DNA of 64,000 bases from Deltaproteobacteria bacterium (GCA_016709225.1 JADJEE010000012.1:372001-436000); one strand, 5' to 3'; positions 37,164-46,587 are shown, counted from the first letter of the stretch. Numbers and translations are program-made. Notes: a model not told the origin generated them from the letters alone.

Positions 37164-38483
37164 GTGGCCACGCCCGCGAACATCCGTGGCCGCGTCGAGG
37201 ACTGGCTCGCCCGTGCCAGCACACCGGCGTTCTCGGGTTACGCGATGGTGGCGGCCTTCACCGCCTACTTCGCCATGTACGCCGTGCGCAAGCCATTCGC
37301 AGCGGCAGGCTTCGAGGGCACGCAGGTGCTCGGTATCGACCTCAAGATCGCGCTCGTGCTGGGCCAGGTCATCGGCTACGCGCTCTCGAAGTTCCTCGGC
37401 ATCAAGTTCGTGTCCGAGATCCCGCCGTCGCGGCGTCCACTCGCCCTGGTGGCGCTGATCGGCGCTGCGGAGCTGGCGTTGCTCGCCTTCGCGGTGCTGC
37501 CACCGGGTGGGCAGGTCGTCGCGATGTTCTGCAACGGGCTGCCCCTGGGCGCGGTCTGGGGCCTGGTGTTCGGCTTCCTCGAGGGCCGACGCACCACCGA
37601 GCTGCTGGGCGCGGGGCTGTCGACGTCCTATATCGTCGCCAGCGGGGCCGTGAAATCGGTCGGCCGCTGGCTGCTCGCCAGCGGCGTCGACGAGGCGTGG
37701 ATGCCGGTGCTCACCGGCGCGTTGTTCGTGCCGCCGTTCGCGATCGCGGTGTGGATGCTCGCGCGCCTGCCCCACCCCACCGCCGACGACGAGTCGGAGC
37801 GCACGCGTCGGGCCCCGATGTTCGCGGCCGAACGCGCGGCATTCCTGCGGCGCTTCGGCTTCGGCATCCTCGTGCTCACCGCGGCGCACGTGCTGCTGAC
37901 GTCGTACCGCGACTTCCGTGACAACTTCGCCGCAGAGCTGTGGCAGGCGCTCGGCTACGGCGACGCGCCCGCGATGTTCACGTACTCGGAGATCCCGGTG
38001 GCGCTCGCGGTCGTGCTCGGCCTGGGCACGATCTATCGCATCCGCGACAACCAACGCGCGTTCTTCGGCGTGCACGTGTTGATGATCGGCGGCGCGCTCG
38101 CGGTCGCGGGTTCGACACTGGCGTTCCAGCTCGGGTTCTACTCGGGCCCCGCGTGGATGATCACGGTCGGCATCGGCCTCTACCTCGGCTACGTGCCGTT
38201 CGGCACCGTGTTGTTCGATCGCCTCATCGCGGCCACGGGTGCGGTCGGGACCGCGGTGTTCATGATCTACGTGACCGACGCGTTCGGCTACCTGGGCTCG
38301 ATCGGCGTGCTGTTGTTCAAGAACTTCGCCCACGCCGACCTCTCGTGGTTGGACTTCTTCGTGCGATTCTCCTACGTGGCGGGCCTGGCCGGCGCGGCTG
38401 CCTTCGCCACCAGCGCGTGGTACTTTGCCGCCCGCGGGCGCACGCGTCCGCTGCCCGCCCCGTCCGACAGCGAGCCACGATGA
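37164..38483 (+). CDS. MFS-type membrane protein (DUF5690 family)
   Basis: 439 residues from GTG 37164 (VATPANIRG); the extension to 37110 looks non-coding. About 12 helices. The first one (GYAMVAAFTAYFAMYAVRKPF) with the acidic-basic AVRKPFAAAGF turn, and the block YRDFRDNFAAELWQALGYGD, match DUF5690, an MFS branch found in Bacteroidetes and myxobacteria. Its substrate is not known. Its stop overlaps the start of the glycosyltransferase gene as ATGA, so the two are probably co-translated. It might supply or export a substrate of that enzyme; this is inference. Confidence 0.87.
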   Translation: MATPANIRGRVEDWLARASTPAFSGYAMVAAFTAYFAMYAVRKPFAAAGFEGTQVLGIDLKIALVLGQVIGYALSKFLGIKFVSEIPPSRRPLALVALIGAAELALLAFAVLPPGGQVVAMFCNGLPLGAVWGLVFGFLEGRRTTELLGAGLSTSYIVASGAVKSVGRWLLASGVDEAWMPVLTGALFVPPFAIAVWMLARLPHPTADDESERTRRAPMFAAERAAFLRRFGFGILVLTAAHVLLTSYRDFRDNFAAELWQALGYGDAPAMFTYSEIPVALAVVLGLGTIYRIRDNQRAFFGVHVLMIGGALAVAGSTLAFQLGFYSGPAWMITVGIGLYLGYVPFGTVLFDRLIAATGAVGTAVFMIYVTDAFGYLGSIGVLLFKNFAHADLSWLDFFVRFSYVAGLAGAAAFATSAWYFAARGRTRPLPAPSDSEPR

Positions 38484-40021
38484 ACGACGCCCCTTCGACG
38501 ACCCACCTCATCGATCGCATCGGCGTGCGACCGTGGTGGCGCGGCCGCGACCTCGGACCCCGCGCGCACCTGCTCTTCGGCCTGCTGCTGCCGATGTACG
38601 TGCTCGGCATGAACATGTGGAACGTCCACCGGTTCACCGTCGACGACGCGTACATCTCGTTTCGCTACGCGGCCAACCTCGTGGCCGGTCACGGGCTGGT
38701 CTACAACCCGGGTGAGGCCATCGAGGGCTACACCAACTTCGCGTGGACGCTGTTGTGCGCCGGCGGCCTCTCGATGGGGGTCGATCCGCACGTCACCAGC
38801 AAGGTGCTGGGCGCGTTGTGTGCGATGGGGTCGATGGCGGTCGTCTATCGCCTGTCCGCGCGGCTGCAACCGCTCGGATTCATGCCGTGCGTGGCGACCT
38901 GGCTGTTCGCGACCTCGTCGTGCTCGGCGACATGGGCGATCTTCGGGCTCGAGACCGGCATGTTCGAGTTCCTGGTCGCGCTCGGCATCCTGTGGATGTT
39001 CGAGGAGCACGACGACGCCAAGCGGTTCCCGCGATCGGGCCTGGTGTTCGCGCTCGCCGGGCTCACGCGGCCCGAGGCCCCGATGTACCTCGGTCTCGCG
39101 ATGCTCCTGCTCGGTCGCAAGATGTTCGCGCGGCAGAACATCGTGCGCGGGTTGCTCTTCGCGGTGCCGATCGCGATCCATCTGCTGTGGCGGCACGCGT
39201 ACTACGGCGCGTGGATGCCCGCGACGCTCGCGGCCAAGACCGGCGACCTCAAGGCGCAGTGGCGCAACGGTCGCGGCTACGTGCTGGCCTGGCTCGACCA
39301 CGCCGGCCCGCTGCTGTTCGTGACCTTCTACGGCTTCGGGCTCGGTGTCGCGCGACGCAGCCGCGAGCTGCTCACGCTGATGGTGCTGTTCGTCGCGGTC
39401 GCGATCTACGTGATCCTCGTCGGCGGCGACTGGATGTCCTACTACCGCTTCATGGCGCCGGCCGAGCCGTTCGCGTTCGTGCTGATCTGCGTGGCGCTGC
39501 GCTCGGTCACGCAGACGCGTGAGCCCGCGGCGGTGATCGCCGTCGTGCTGGCGCTGGCGTGGGGCATGGTCCATCGCGCCTACGACTTCGAGGGCGCGCG
39601 CAAGAAGTTCATCAAGGAAGAGAAGCGCTTCTGGGACAACACCGCCGGCCAGGTCGCGGAGTGGCTGGTCGCCAACGGCAAGCCCGGCCGCGTCGCGCTC
39701 GGCGACATCGGCTACGTCGGCTACCGCACCAACTATCCGATCCTCGATCTGCTGGGCCTGGTCGATCCGGTGATCGGGCAGCTCCCGGGCGGCTACACCA
39801 AGAAGCACGGCCCCGGCTACACCGAGCACTTCTACGAGGTGATGCCCGAGTGGGCGGTGCTCATCCACAGCGGGCAGGACTGCAAGCATGCGTCGCTCGC
39901 GGCCGTGCGGAAGATCGTCGAAGACCCGCGCTTCCGCCGGAGCTACGTGTTGATGGAGAACTTCCAGGTCAACGCGGAGGGCAGCTGGTGCGTGTTCCGG
40001 CGCCGCGACTTCCAGCTGTGA
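38480..40021 (+). CDS. GT-C fold glycosyltransferase (LphB/AftB-like)
   Basis: 513 residues from ATG 38480. About ten helices and a C-terminal periplasmic part. The conserved first-loop sequence TVDDAYISFRYAANLVAGHG (with the Asp pair used for polyprenyl-phosphate-sugar donors) followed by NPGEAIEGYTNF is the signature of the LphB/AftB-like GT-C group. A second extracytoplasmic block, ALGDIGYVGY, precedes the tail. These enzymes transfer sugars from lipid-linked donors to envelope polysaccharides or proteins outside the inner membrane. The acceptor is unknown. Confidence 0.88.
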   Translation: MNDAPSTTHLIDRIGVRPWWRGRDLGPRAHLLFGLLLPMYVLGMNMWNVHRFTVDDAYISFRYAANLVAGHGLVYNPGEAIEGYTNFAWTLLCAGGLSMGVDPHVTSKVLGALCAMGSMAVVYRLSARLQPLGFMPCVATWLFATSSCSATWAIFGLETGMFEFLVALGILWMFEEHDDAKRFPRSGLVFALAGLTRPEAPMYLGLAMLLLGRKMFARQNIVRGLLFAVPIAIHLLWRHAYYGAWMPATLAAKTGDLKAQWRNGRGYVLAWLDHAGPLLFVTFYGFGLGVARRSRELLTLMVLFVAVAIYVILVGGDWMSYYRFMAPAEPFAFVLICVALRSVTQTREPAAVIAVVLALAWGMVHRAYDFEGARKKFIKEEKRFWDNTAGQVAEWLVANGKPGRVALGDIGYVGYRTNYPILDLLGLVDPVIGQLPGGYTKKHGPGYTEHFYEVMPEWAVLIHSGQDCKHASLAAVRKIVEDPRFRRSYVLMENFQVNAEGSWCVFRRRDFQL

Positions 40022-40054
40022 TGCGCTCGCGGTAGCGTGGCGGTAGCTCGCGTC

Positions 40055-40732
40055 ATGCCGCTCGCCGCCGGAATCCACTGGTTCTCACCCACGCTGCCGC
40101 TCCACGTCTTCGATGCGCCCGAGCCCGGGCCCACCGCGCTCATCCAAGCCGGCATCCACGGCGACGAGATCGCCGGCGTACATGCACTCGCCGAGCTGCT
40201 CGAGGACGCCGTGCGGCCCACCCACGGGCGCCTGATCGTCGTGCCGGTGATGAACCCGCCGGCCTATCGCGCGCGCGAGCGCATGGCGCCCGGCGGGCTC
40301 GACCTCAACCGCTGCTTCCCGGGCGACGCCGACGCGCCCGAGCGCGAGCGTCGACTCGCCCGTCGCTTCATGGATCTCGTGCTCGACGAGGCGCCCGCGC
40401 TGGTGGTGACGCTGCACGAGAGCCACAAGCGCTACGACCCCGACGTCAGGCCCTCGTTCGGGCAGACCATCGTCTACGGCGTCGACGCCCGCCCACCCAT
40501 CGTCGATCGCACGGTCGCCGCGCTCAACGACGAACTCGAGCACGAGAGCGAGCGCTGGGCCCCGCTGTTCTATCCCGTCGCGACCTCGTCGACCGAGGTC
40601 ATCGTGGCCGCCACGGGATGCGTGGGCCTGTGCATCGAGACCTGGATGGGCTTTCTCGAGCGTCGGCGCATCGACATGCAGCGGCGCGTGGTCGAGCTGC
40701 TGTTGCGCGACATCGGCGTGTGTCGGGCCTGA
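40055..40732 (+). CDS. Succinylglutamate desuccinylase/aspartoacylase family zinc hydrolase
   Basis: 225 residues from ATG 40055; a GTG at 40037 would add six residues. Zinc site motifs: QAGIHGDEIAG (His and Glu ligands) and VTLHES (His), with NRCFPGD and the proposed catalytic Glu in CIETWMG. This is the AstE/aspartoacylase branch of the M14-like fold, which cleaves N-acyl amino acids or small peptides in the cytosol. The short length agrees with the compact forms. It is 34 bases downstream of the glycosyltransferase gene. Confidence 0.88.
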   Translation: MPLAAGIHWFSPTLPLHVFDAPEPGPTALIQAGIHGDEIAGVHALAELLEDAVRPTHGRLIVVPVMNPPAYRARERMAPGGLDLNRCFPGDADAPERERRLARRFMDLVLDEAPALVVTLHESHKRYDPDVRPSFGQTIVYGVDARPPIVDRTVAALNDELEHESERWAPLFYPVATSSTEVIVAATGCVGLCIETWMGFLERRRIDMQRRVVELLLRDIGVCRA

Positions 40733-40857
40733 CCTGGGTGTGCCGCCTCACGCGCGGTGCTGCCGAGCGCGCGAGCGCACCCACGCGAACGACCCCGTGC
40801 AACCACTGCGCGGCGTTGGTTTGACCGCTCGGGCGCCACAGCGGTACATCGAAGGCC

Positions 40858-41466
40858 ATGGATGCCGCCGAGGTGCTGACGCCCGCCGCCGATGAACCCA
40901 CCGCTGCGCCCGCCGCTGCGCCGGCGGCCGAACAGCGGCTGCGGGCCGCAGCCGACGAGATCTTCGAGCGCACCAGCCCTTACGAGGGTATCGGATTGCG
41001 CAACCACTGCCGTCGGCTGCATCGCTTCGCCAGCGCGCTGCTGCGCCAGCGCGGGCTGCAGCTCGACGACGGCGTCGCGTACCTCGTCGCGATGGTGCAC
41101 GACCTCGGCATCGTCAGCGAGCAGGACGAGGGCGTGAACTACCTCCACCGCAGCCGCGCGCTGTTCCACCGCGAGGCCGAGCGTCTGCCGCTGCCGCCGC
41201 TCGACATGAAGGTCATCGACGAGTGCCTGGTCTACAACCACCGCGTGCTCTCGGTGCCGAACCTCAGCGCCGAGGCGGAGTGCTTCCGCAACGCGGTGAT
41301 GATCGAGCACAGCCGCGGGCTGGTCCGGTTCGGGCTGCCGCGCGACTACGTGCGCGAGACCTTCGACGCGCTGCCGCGCGGCAACTTCGATCGCGTGCTG
41401 ATGGACTTCACGTGGCGCACGATCAAGCGCGAGCCGCTGACCATCGTGCGCGGGATCTTCTTCTAG
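40858..41466 (+). CDS. HD-domain phosphohydrolase-like protein
   Basis: 202 residues. After an Ala/Pro-rich N-terminus (residues 5-25), an HD domain runs from about 40 to 160: NHCRRLHRFA (first His), VAMVHDLGIV (HD pair) and DECLVYNHRVL. The last Asp of the metal set may be the Glu/His in MIEHSRG. This is a compact member of the HD hydrolase family, in which small organic or nucleotide substrates are common. Cytosolic. It converges on a Cys-rich lipoprotein gene, 28 bases away. Confidence 0.85.
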   Translation: MDAAEVLTPAADEPTAAPAAAPAAEQRLRAAADEIFERTSPYEGIGLRNHCRRLHRFASALLRQRGLQLDDGVAYLVAMVHDLGIVSEQDEGVNYLHRSRALFHREAERLPLPPLDMKVIDECLVYNHRVLSVPNLSAEAECFRNAVMIEHSRGLVRFGLPRDYVRETFDALPRGNFDRVLMDFTWRTIKREPLTIVRGIFF

Positions 41467-41494
41467 CGGTCATCAGCGCCACTTCGGCGCCACT

Positions 41495-42397
41495 TCACCG
41501 GCAGATCGGCGGCTGCACGCCGCTCGGATCCACCTCGCACGCCGGCCCCCTGCCACCCGGGTCGTCGCGCGTGCAGCACGGGCGTTCGACGTCGTCGGGA
41601 TCACAGACGGCGCCGCTGATCAGGCAGCACGGCGGCTCGCCTTGCCGCGGCTCGGCCTCGCAGGACGCGGTGCAGACCAGGTTGAGCCGCATGCCCTCGG
41701 CGCACTGCCCCGTGCTCAGACTATTGAGCTCGAACTGCTCGCCGTCGCATGCCTCGTGCATTGCGTAGATCTCGGGGTCGGTCTCGACCAGCTTCTCGTC
41801 GCCCTCCCGGGTGCCGTTGCCACAGAAGCTGCACTCGCTGGTGTCCCACAGGCAGTTGCGACAACTCGCATTGCCGGAGCCGAACTGCAGGCCTTGGTGC
41901 GGCGAGTGGACCTCGGTCCGACAGTCGTGTCGCAACACGGCGTCACCGTCGTCGCACTCTTCGCCCGGCCCCACTGAGCCGTCACCGCAGTACGGCGGGC
42001 ACGCGTCGACGCGGAGTCGACAGGCCAGGCAAGGCACGAGCTGCAGCGTGTCACCGGGGCAGAGCACGTCGCTGTCCCCGTCGCAGGTCTCGCCGAGCGA
42101 GACATCGATCCTGCCGTCTCCACAACGCGGTGGCACGCCCTGCGTGCACGTCTCGACGTCCGCGATGATCTCGCAGCTGTCGCCGCACTTCGCGATGCCA
42201 GTGGGTAGCCCGATCAGCGCGCACGCCCCTGCGACACTCTCGAGGTCATCGGGCTCGCACTCCTCCCCCGCGGCGCGGTCGATGTAGCCGTCGCCGCAGG
42301 CGATGCGGTGCTCGAGCTCGACCAGACATCCGGCGGCGATGGCCCCCACTGCCGTCACGAGCATCCAACCGAGCGCTGCCCTACCACGGCGCACCAC
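41495..42397 (-). CDS. Cys-rich lipoprotein with CGDG/DUF4215-like repeats
   Basis: 300 residues from GTG 42397. The signal ends AIAAGC, a lipobox. The mature protein has about 36 cysteines arranged in repeated modules: CGDGYIDRAAGEECEP, CGDGRIDVSLGETCDGD, CGDGSVGPGEECDDGD and CGNGTREGDE. These match the myxobacterial disulfide-rich repeat (DUF4215-like) found in surface proteins. The C-terminus has two further Cys pairs (PPCC, PCCTR). It likely forms an elongated, disulfide-stapled surface stalk; ligand unknown. Confidence 0.88.
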   Translation of the reverse strand: MVRRGRAALGWMLVTAVGAIAAGCLVELEHRIACGDGYIDRAAGEECEPDDLESVAGACALIGLPTGIAKCGDSCEIIADVETCTQGVPPRCGDGRIDVSLGETCDGDSDVLCPGDTLQLVPCLACRLRVDACPPYCGDGSVGPGEECDDGDAVLRHDCRTEVHSPHQGLQFGSGNASCRNCLWDTSECSFCGNGTREGDEKLVETDPEIYAMHEACDGEQFELNSLSTGQCAEGMRLNLVCTASCEAEPRQGEPPCCLISGAVCDPDDVERPCCTRDDPGGRGPACEVDPSGVQPPICR

Positions 42398-42419
42398 CCA
42401 CTGACGCTAGCACCAACGT

Positions 42420-43925
42420 TCACGTGTTGCGCGGGCGCAGGTGCGGGACCTGGGTCCGAGCATCGCGGGGCAGTGCCGCCGCGGTGCCGCCAGGTAGCTT
42501 GCTGGCGCCCGTGCCGGCGGTGGTCGTGCGCGGCGGCTTGGTGGCGCGGAGCTTTCGAATCGGCGTGGGCGCCGGGTCGACCACCGGGGCTGGCACCGCG
42601 GGTGGGCGCACGCGGGGCTTCGACGTGCGCGGCGCAGCGGCGGGGCTCGTCGGCGTGACCACCGTCGCGGCCGAGCTCCGCGGCGGATCGCTCGGTACCG
42701 CCACCTCATGGGCCACAGGCGGCGAGACCGTCGCATCGGCCGGTGCCGCGATCGCACTCGACGTCGACGGGAGCACCGGCGCGACCGCGGCGTGGGCCGG
42801 CGGCGCAGGAGCCTCCGACGAGCCGCGCTCGGCCGGCGCGACCGCGGGCTCCGGGGCGAGCGACTCGACCTGCGCGGCCGCGGTCGTGGTCGGGTGATCG
42901 CTGGCGCCTTCGGGCGCGCGCATCATGAGGCCCGCGACCAACGCGGCCGCCAACGCGACCGCGCCGGCGAACCACCGCTGGTGGCGCTGGTTGGCGCGCA
43001 GCATCGAGGGCGGCGCGAGCTCGAGATCCAGCTCCGGCACGTCGAAGCGCGTGACCGGTAGCAACGTCGGCGACGACGTGGTTGCCGCGACCGCGGCGCG
43101 CAGCTCCGCGGCCGCCATCGAAGCCGTGGCCGGACGATCCTCCGGACGCTTCGCCAACAGCCGCCGCACCAAGGCATCGATCGGCGCGGGCACCCACGCG
43201 GGCAGGCCCGGCACCGCCGCTTCGAGGTGCTTGTGGAGCAGCTCGGGCAGCGAGGCGGCCACGAACGGCGTGTGACCGGCGAGCATCTCGAACATCACCG
43301 CACCGACGGCATAGAGGTCGGCGCGGGCGTCGATCTCGTCGCCCATCGCCTGCTCGGGCGCCATGTACCACGGCGTGCCGAACAGCGCGCCGATGCGCGT
43401 GAGACGGGGTGCATCGGACGACGAGCGCGCCCGCTTCACCAAGCCGAGGTCGAGCAGCTTCACGCGCTCGCCCGCGGGCGTGCTCACCAGCAACACGTTC
43501 TCGGGCTTCACGTCGCGGTGCACGAAGCCATGGCCGTGGATGTGCTCGAGCGCCGCCAGCAGCTGCTGCACGATGTCGAGGGTTCGACGCAGCGCGAGGC
43601 TGCCGTCGATGGCCGCGCGCAACGACTGCCCCTCGAGCAGCGGCATCACCAGGAACTTCGCGCCCCGCTCGCTGGTGCCGCAACCCAGCACGCGCACGCA
43701 GCCGGGATGATCGAGCACCGCACCGGCGTGGGCTTCGCGGTCGAAGCGCGCGACCAACTTCGCGTCGCCGGCGAGCTGCGGGTGGAGGATCTTGACCGCC
43801 ACCTCGCCGTCGTCCGCGAGATCCCGTGCCCGCCACACCACGCCCATCGCACCCTCGCCGAGCACCGCGACCAGGCGGTAGCGCCGCACGAGGAGGTCAC
43901 CCGTGCCATGCGTGTCGATCGGCAT
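42420..43925 (-). CDS. Ser/Thr protein kinase with Pro/Ala-rich tail
   Basis: 501 residues from ATG 43925 (the frame extends to 43991 with a weaker start). The kinase domain (about 12-275) shows GEGAMGVVWRARD, VAVKIL, HRDVKPEN, LDLGLVKR (DLG in place of DFG) and PWYMAPEQA; catalytic residues look intact. A membrane helix (WFAGAVALAAALVAGLMM) follows, near residue 325. The external part (about 150 residues) is Pro/Ala-rich with no domain, ending in a basic segment. A signal-transducing kinase of the PknB class; its targets are unknown. Confidence 0.92.
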   Translation of the reverse strand: MPIDTHGTGDLLVRRYRLVAVLGEGAMGVVWRARDLADDGEVAVKILHPQLAGDAKLVARFDREAHAGAVLDHPGCVRVLGCGTSERGAKFLVMPLLEGQSLRAAIDGSLALRRTLDIVQQLLAALEHIHGHGFVHRDVKPENVLLVSTPAGERVKLLDLGLVKRARSSSDAPRLTRIGALFGTPWYMAPEQAMGDEIDARADLYAVGAVMFEMLAGHTPFVAASLPELLHKHLEAAVPGLPAWVPAPIDALVRRLLAKRPEDRPATASMAAAELRAAVAATTSSPTLLPVTRFDVPELDLELAPPSMLRANQRHQRWFAGAVALAAALVAGLMMRAPEGASDHPTTTAAAQVESLAPEPAVAPAERGSSEAPAPPAHAAVAPVLPSTSSAIAAPADATVSPPVAHEVAVPSDPPRSSAATVVTPTSPAAAPRTSKPRVRPPAVPAPVVDPAPTPIRKLRATKPPRTTTAGTGASKLPGGTAAALPRDARTQVPHLRPRNT

Positions 43926-44028
43926 GGAAGGGTCGACGGTCGCGCGACCGCGCGCATTCGTGAGGCGGGGGAAAACCGAGCGGCGGATCACGCCCGTGCC
44001 ATGTGCGCGCGCGTCACCGTGACCCGAG

Positions 44029-44370
44029 CTACTGAGCGATCACGCCTCGGGTGTGCTTGTGGCCACCATCGACGCTGCACATCCAGCCATCGCCCTTGCG
44101 CGGTGGGAACGCCGGGCAGGTCCCGACCATCGCGGCGCGCTCCGGCAACACCCCGCCCGACTCGGGGCCGTCGGAGCACGCACACCAGCCCGCGAGGCAG
44201 TGGTAGGGCTCGGTGCAAGCCTGCCCCGCATCCACCGACGCCATCACGCAGGAGCCAGGCAACCGCGGGTCGAGCTCCGAGTCGAACCACTCGCCGCCGC
44301 GGTTCTTGCAGAGTGCGGCAGCATTGCAGCCGAGGATGGCGCTCACCAGACCGAGCAGGACGCGCGACAC
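44029..44370 (-). CDS. Small Cys-containing lipoprotein
   Basis: 113 residues from GTG 44370. The signal MSRVLLGLVSAILGC ends in a lipobox-like motif at Cys15. The mature about 98 residues have about eight cysteines (CKNRGGEWF, GQACTEPYHCLAGWCAC), a compact disulfide-rich module reminiscent of short surface lipoproteins of this group. No function known. It is encoded divergently from the CBS-domain transporter gene. Confidence 0.78.
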   Translation of the reverse strand: MSRVLLGLVSAILGCNAAALCKNRGGEWFDSELDPRLPGSCVMASVDAGQACTEPYHCLAGWCACSDGPESGGVLPERAAMVGTCPAFPPRKGDGWMCSVDGGHKHTRGVIAQ

Positions 44371-44511
44371 GCCACCACTGTATCAACCGCCCGTCGAGCC
44401 CAGCGCCACTGTCGATCGCCGACCCGCAGCAGCTCGTCACGCCGCCGTCCGGGCCGCTGGGCCGTCCGCAGCCCGCCGCAGTAGCCGCGATTTGACGCGG
44501 GTTTCGCCCCC

Positions 44512-44525
44512 GTCGACCGGTCGAC
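44512..44525. promoter_or_regulatory. 14-bp perfect palindrome upstream of the CBS transporter gene
   Basis: GTCGACCGGTCGAC is self-complementary over 14 bases and lies 44 bases before the ATG at 44569, in the 198-base divergent gap. It is a plausible dimeric repressor site; no regulator is encoded next to it. Confidence 0.45.
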
Positions 44526-44568
44526 GTTGCCGGGCGTCGCAGGGCTTGGTACTCACGATCCGGCATTA

Positions 44569-46032
44569 ATGGCCGCCGGCCGTGATACGGACGCTTCGAA
44601 GACGTCCGATGCCGGAGCGTCGCGCAGCGGCATGCGAGCGAGCACCGGGCGCGGTCGCATCCACGACCAGGGCAAGCGCGGGCTCATCCTCACGCTGGTG
44701 CTGCTGGCGATCTTTGCACCGCTGGCGAGCCTGAGCCCGTGGTCGCTGTCGGCCTGCCTCATCCTGGGCTGCGGCGTGTACGTGGCCTTCGAGTTCGCAC
44801 TCGTGAAGGTGCCGGTGCACAAGCTCGAGCGCGATGTCGATCTCGGGGTCGCCGGCGCGCAGGTCGTGCTGCGGATGAAGCGGGAGATGAACGCGCTGCT
44901 CGCCGCATCGCAGTTCGGCATCACGCTCACCAGCCTCGGCCTCACGCTGGCGCTCGAGCCCGCGATCCACCACGCGCTCGAGGACTACCAGCGCGTCGCC
45001 GCGTTCTCGGCCGCGCTCGCCATGGGCATCGGCGCGATCCTCCACGTGACATTCGGCGAGCTGATCCCCAAGGGCATCGCGCTGGTGGTGCCGGTGAAGG
45101 TGCTCTACGCCACGGCGCCGTTCATGCGGCTGTTCCGCATCCTCGCGGTGCCGTTCATCAAGACGTGCAACGCGATCGCCAACGTGATCGTGCAGGGCCT
45201 GACCGGACGCAACCCCGACAATGCCGCGCACCACGAGGAGAACGTCGACATCGGGCAGGCGCTCTTCTACGCCTACTCCGCCGGCGAGCTGAAGCCGCAG
45301 CAGCTCCGGCTGATGCGCAACGTGCTGGCCTTCACCGATCGCACCGTGCGGGAGGCCATGACGCCGGCGCGCGAGGTCATCTACCTCGACCTGCGGCGCA
45401 GCTGGCAGGAGAACATGGCGATCGCCGACGAGCAGGGCTTCAGTCGCCTGCCGGTGGTCGATGGCGACCCGCACAACGTGGTCGGCTACGCCCGCCGTGC
45501 CGACCTCATGCAGGCCGAGCTCCGTGGCCAGCGGGACCTCGAGGCGCTGCTACGCCCGATCGAGCGCAGGCCCGAGACCGCCGCCCTGGGCCGCCTCAAC
45601 CTGTTCCGCGGCTCGCCGATGATCGCAGTGTTCGACGAGCACGACAGCTTCACCGGCCTGCTCACGGCCGAGGACATCGTCGAGCAGATCGTCGGTGAGA
45701 TCTACGACGAGACCGACGACGCGCCGGCCAAGCCGGAGCTCGAGACGCTCGCGGACGGCTCGCTGCGGGTCGCCGGCTCGATGCTGCTAGCCCCCGCCGG
45801 CGAGGCGCTCGACCTGCACTCGATCGAAGAGCACCAGGACGTCGACACCGTCGGCGGCCTCGTGCTGAAGCTGCTCGGACGTCAGCCCCGCGTCGGCGAC
45901 GTGGTCGAGATCGACGGCTACCGCGTGCGCGTCGAGGAGGCCCGCGGCTTCCGCATCACGATGCTGCACTTCTCCCGGCCCGACGAGCCGCCGCCAGAGC
46001 TCGGCAGCGACGAGCGCGTCGCCGAGGCCTGA
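44569..46032 (+). CDS. CNNM/HlyC-CorC family transporter with CBS pair
   Basis: 487 residues from ATG 44569. A DUF21/CNNM membrane domain of about four helices (residues about 30-200, ITLTSLGLTLALEPAI and FGELIPKGIALVVP) precedes a CBS pair (about 235-370, FSRLPVVDGDPHNVVGYARR and IAVFDEHDSFTGLLTAEDIVE). A CorC_HlyC transporter-associated domain ends it (LEEHQ/GGLVLKLLGRQPRVGDVVEIDGY region). Members move or sense divalent metals such as magnesium or cobalt, with the CBS pair binding adenosine nucleotides. Inner membrane. Confidence 0.93.
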   Translation: MAAGRDTDASKTSDAGASRSGMRASTGRGRIHDQGKRGLILTLVLLAIFAPLASLSPWSLSACLILGCGVYVAFEFALVKVPVHKLERDVDLGVAGAQVVLRMKREMNALLAASQFGITLTSLGLTLALEPAIHHALEDYQRVAAFSAALAMGIGAILHVTFGELIPKGIALVVPVKVLYATAPFMRLFRILAVPFIKTCNAIANVIVQGLTGRNPDNAAHHEENVDIGQALFYAYSAGELKPQQLRLMRNVLAFTDRTVREAMTPAREVIYLDLRRSWQENMAIADEQGFSRLPVVDGDPHNVVGYARRADLMQAELRGQRDLEALLRPIERRPETAALGRLNLFRGSPMIAVFDEHDSFTGLLTAEDIVEQIVGEIYDETDDAPAKPELETLADGSLRVAGSMLLAPAGEALDLHSIEEHQDVDTVGGLVLKLLGRQPRVGDVVEIDGYRVRVEEARGFRITMLHFSRPDEPPPELGSDERVAEA

Positions 46033-46068
46033 GGCGTCCGCCGCATCGCGACCGCCCCGGCCTCAGGC
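46027..46068. terminator. Inverted repeat overlapping two convergent stop codons
   Basis: GCCTGAGGC at 46027-46035 pairs exactly with GCCTCAGGC at 46060-46068. The arms include the TGA of the CBS transporter gene on one side and of the YceI gene on the other. It probably acts as a shared transcript end; the 24-base loop makes the hairpin weak. Confidence 0.5.
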
Positions 46069-46587
46069 TGCCGGCACCGACAGCGACACCTGCAGCGTCG
46101 GCTTGACCTTGAGCGTGCCCATCATCGCCGAGTAGGGCGTGATGCCCCAGTCGGGCTGGTGAAGATCGAGCTGAGCCGTCCACACCTCGCCGACGCGACG
46201 GGCCGCAAAGGCGATCGAACGGCTGCGGCCGTGCAACTCCAGCGTGCCTTCGATGGCCACGCCACCGTCGTGCTCACGCACCGCCGTCGAGGTAAAGCGA
46301 ATCTTCGGGTACTTCGACGCGTGCAGCACATCGTCGACGATCGCCTTCTCGATCTTCTTGAAGTGATCCGGACCCAGCTCGTCGCGGGCCTCTTGGCCCT
46401 TCTTCATGACGGTCACGACGCGCAGCGAGTCGGCCGCGATCTCGGCCGTGACCGTCTTCGCAGCCTCGTCGATCTGGACGTCGGCGCGCGTGACCTCGAG
46501 CTTCAGGTCGTGCGCGAGCGCAGAGAGCATGCCCTCCTTGAAGGTGTACAGAAAGATGTGGGCCCGGGTCGCGTCGTACGTCGTCAT
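46063..46587 (-). CDS. YceI family lipocalin-like protein (cytosolic form)
   Basis: 174 residues from ATG 46587 (MTTYDATRAHIFLYTFKEG). It is a YceI-like eight-stranded barrel with AHDLKLEVTRADVQID near the start, FTSTAVREHDGGVAIEGTLELHG in the middle and WTAQLDLHQPDWGITPYSAMMGTLKVK at the end. No signal peptide precedes it, unlike the periplasmic YceI proteins. The family binds polyisoprenoid or fatty acyl chains; here a cytosolic location is expected. Function otherwise unknown. Confidence 0.9.
   Translation of the reverse strand: MTTYDATRAHIFLYTFKEGMLSALAHDLKLEVTRADVQIDEAAKTVTAEIAADSLRVVTVMKKGQEARDELGPDHFKKIEKAIVDDVLHASKYPKIRFTSTAVREHDGGVAIEGTLELHGRSRSIAFAARRVGEVWTAQLDLHQPDWGITPYSAMMGTLKVKPTLQVSLSVPAA

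Noticed and set aside
40733..40857. Possible RNA gene between the aspartoacylase-like and HD genes
   Set aside because: No cloverleaf or conserved stem could be drawn; GC-rich without structure.
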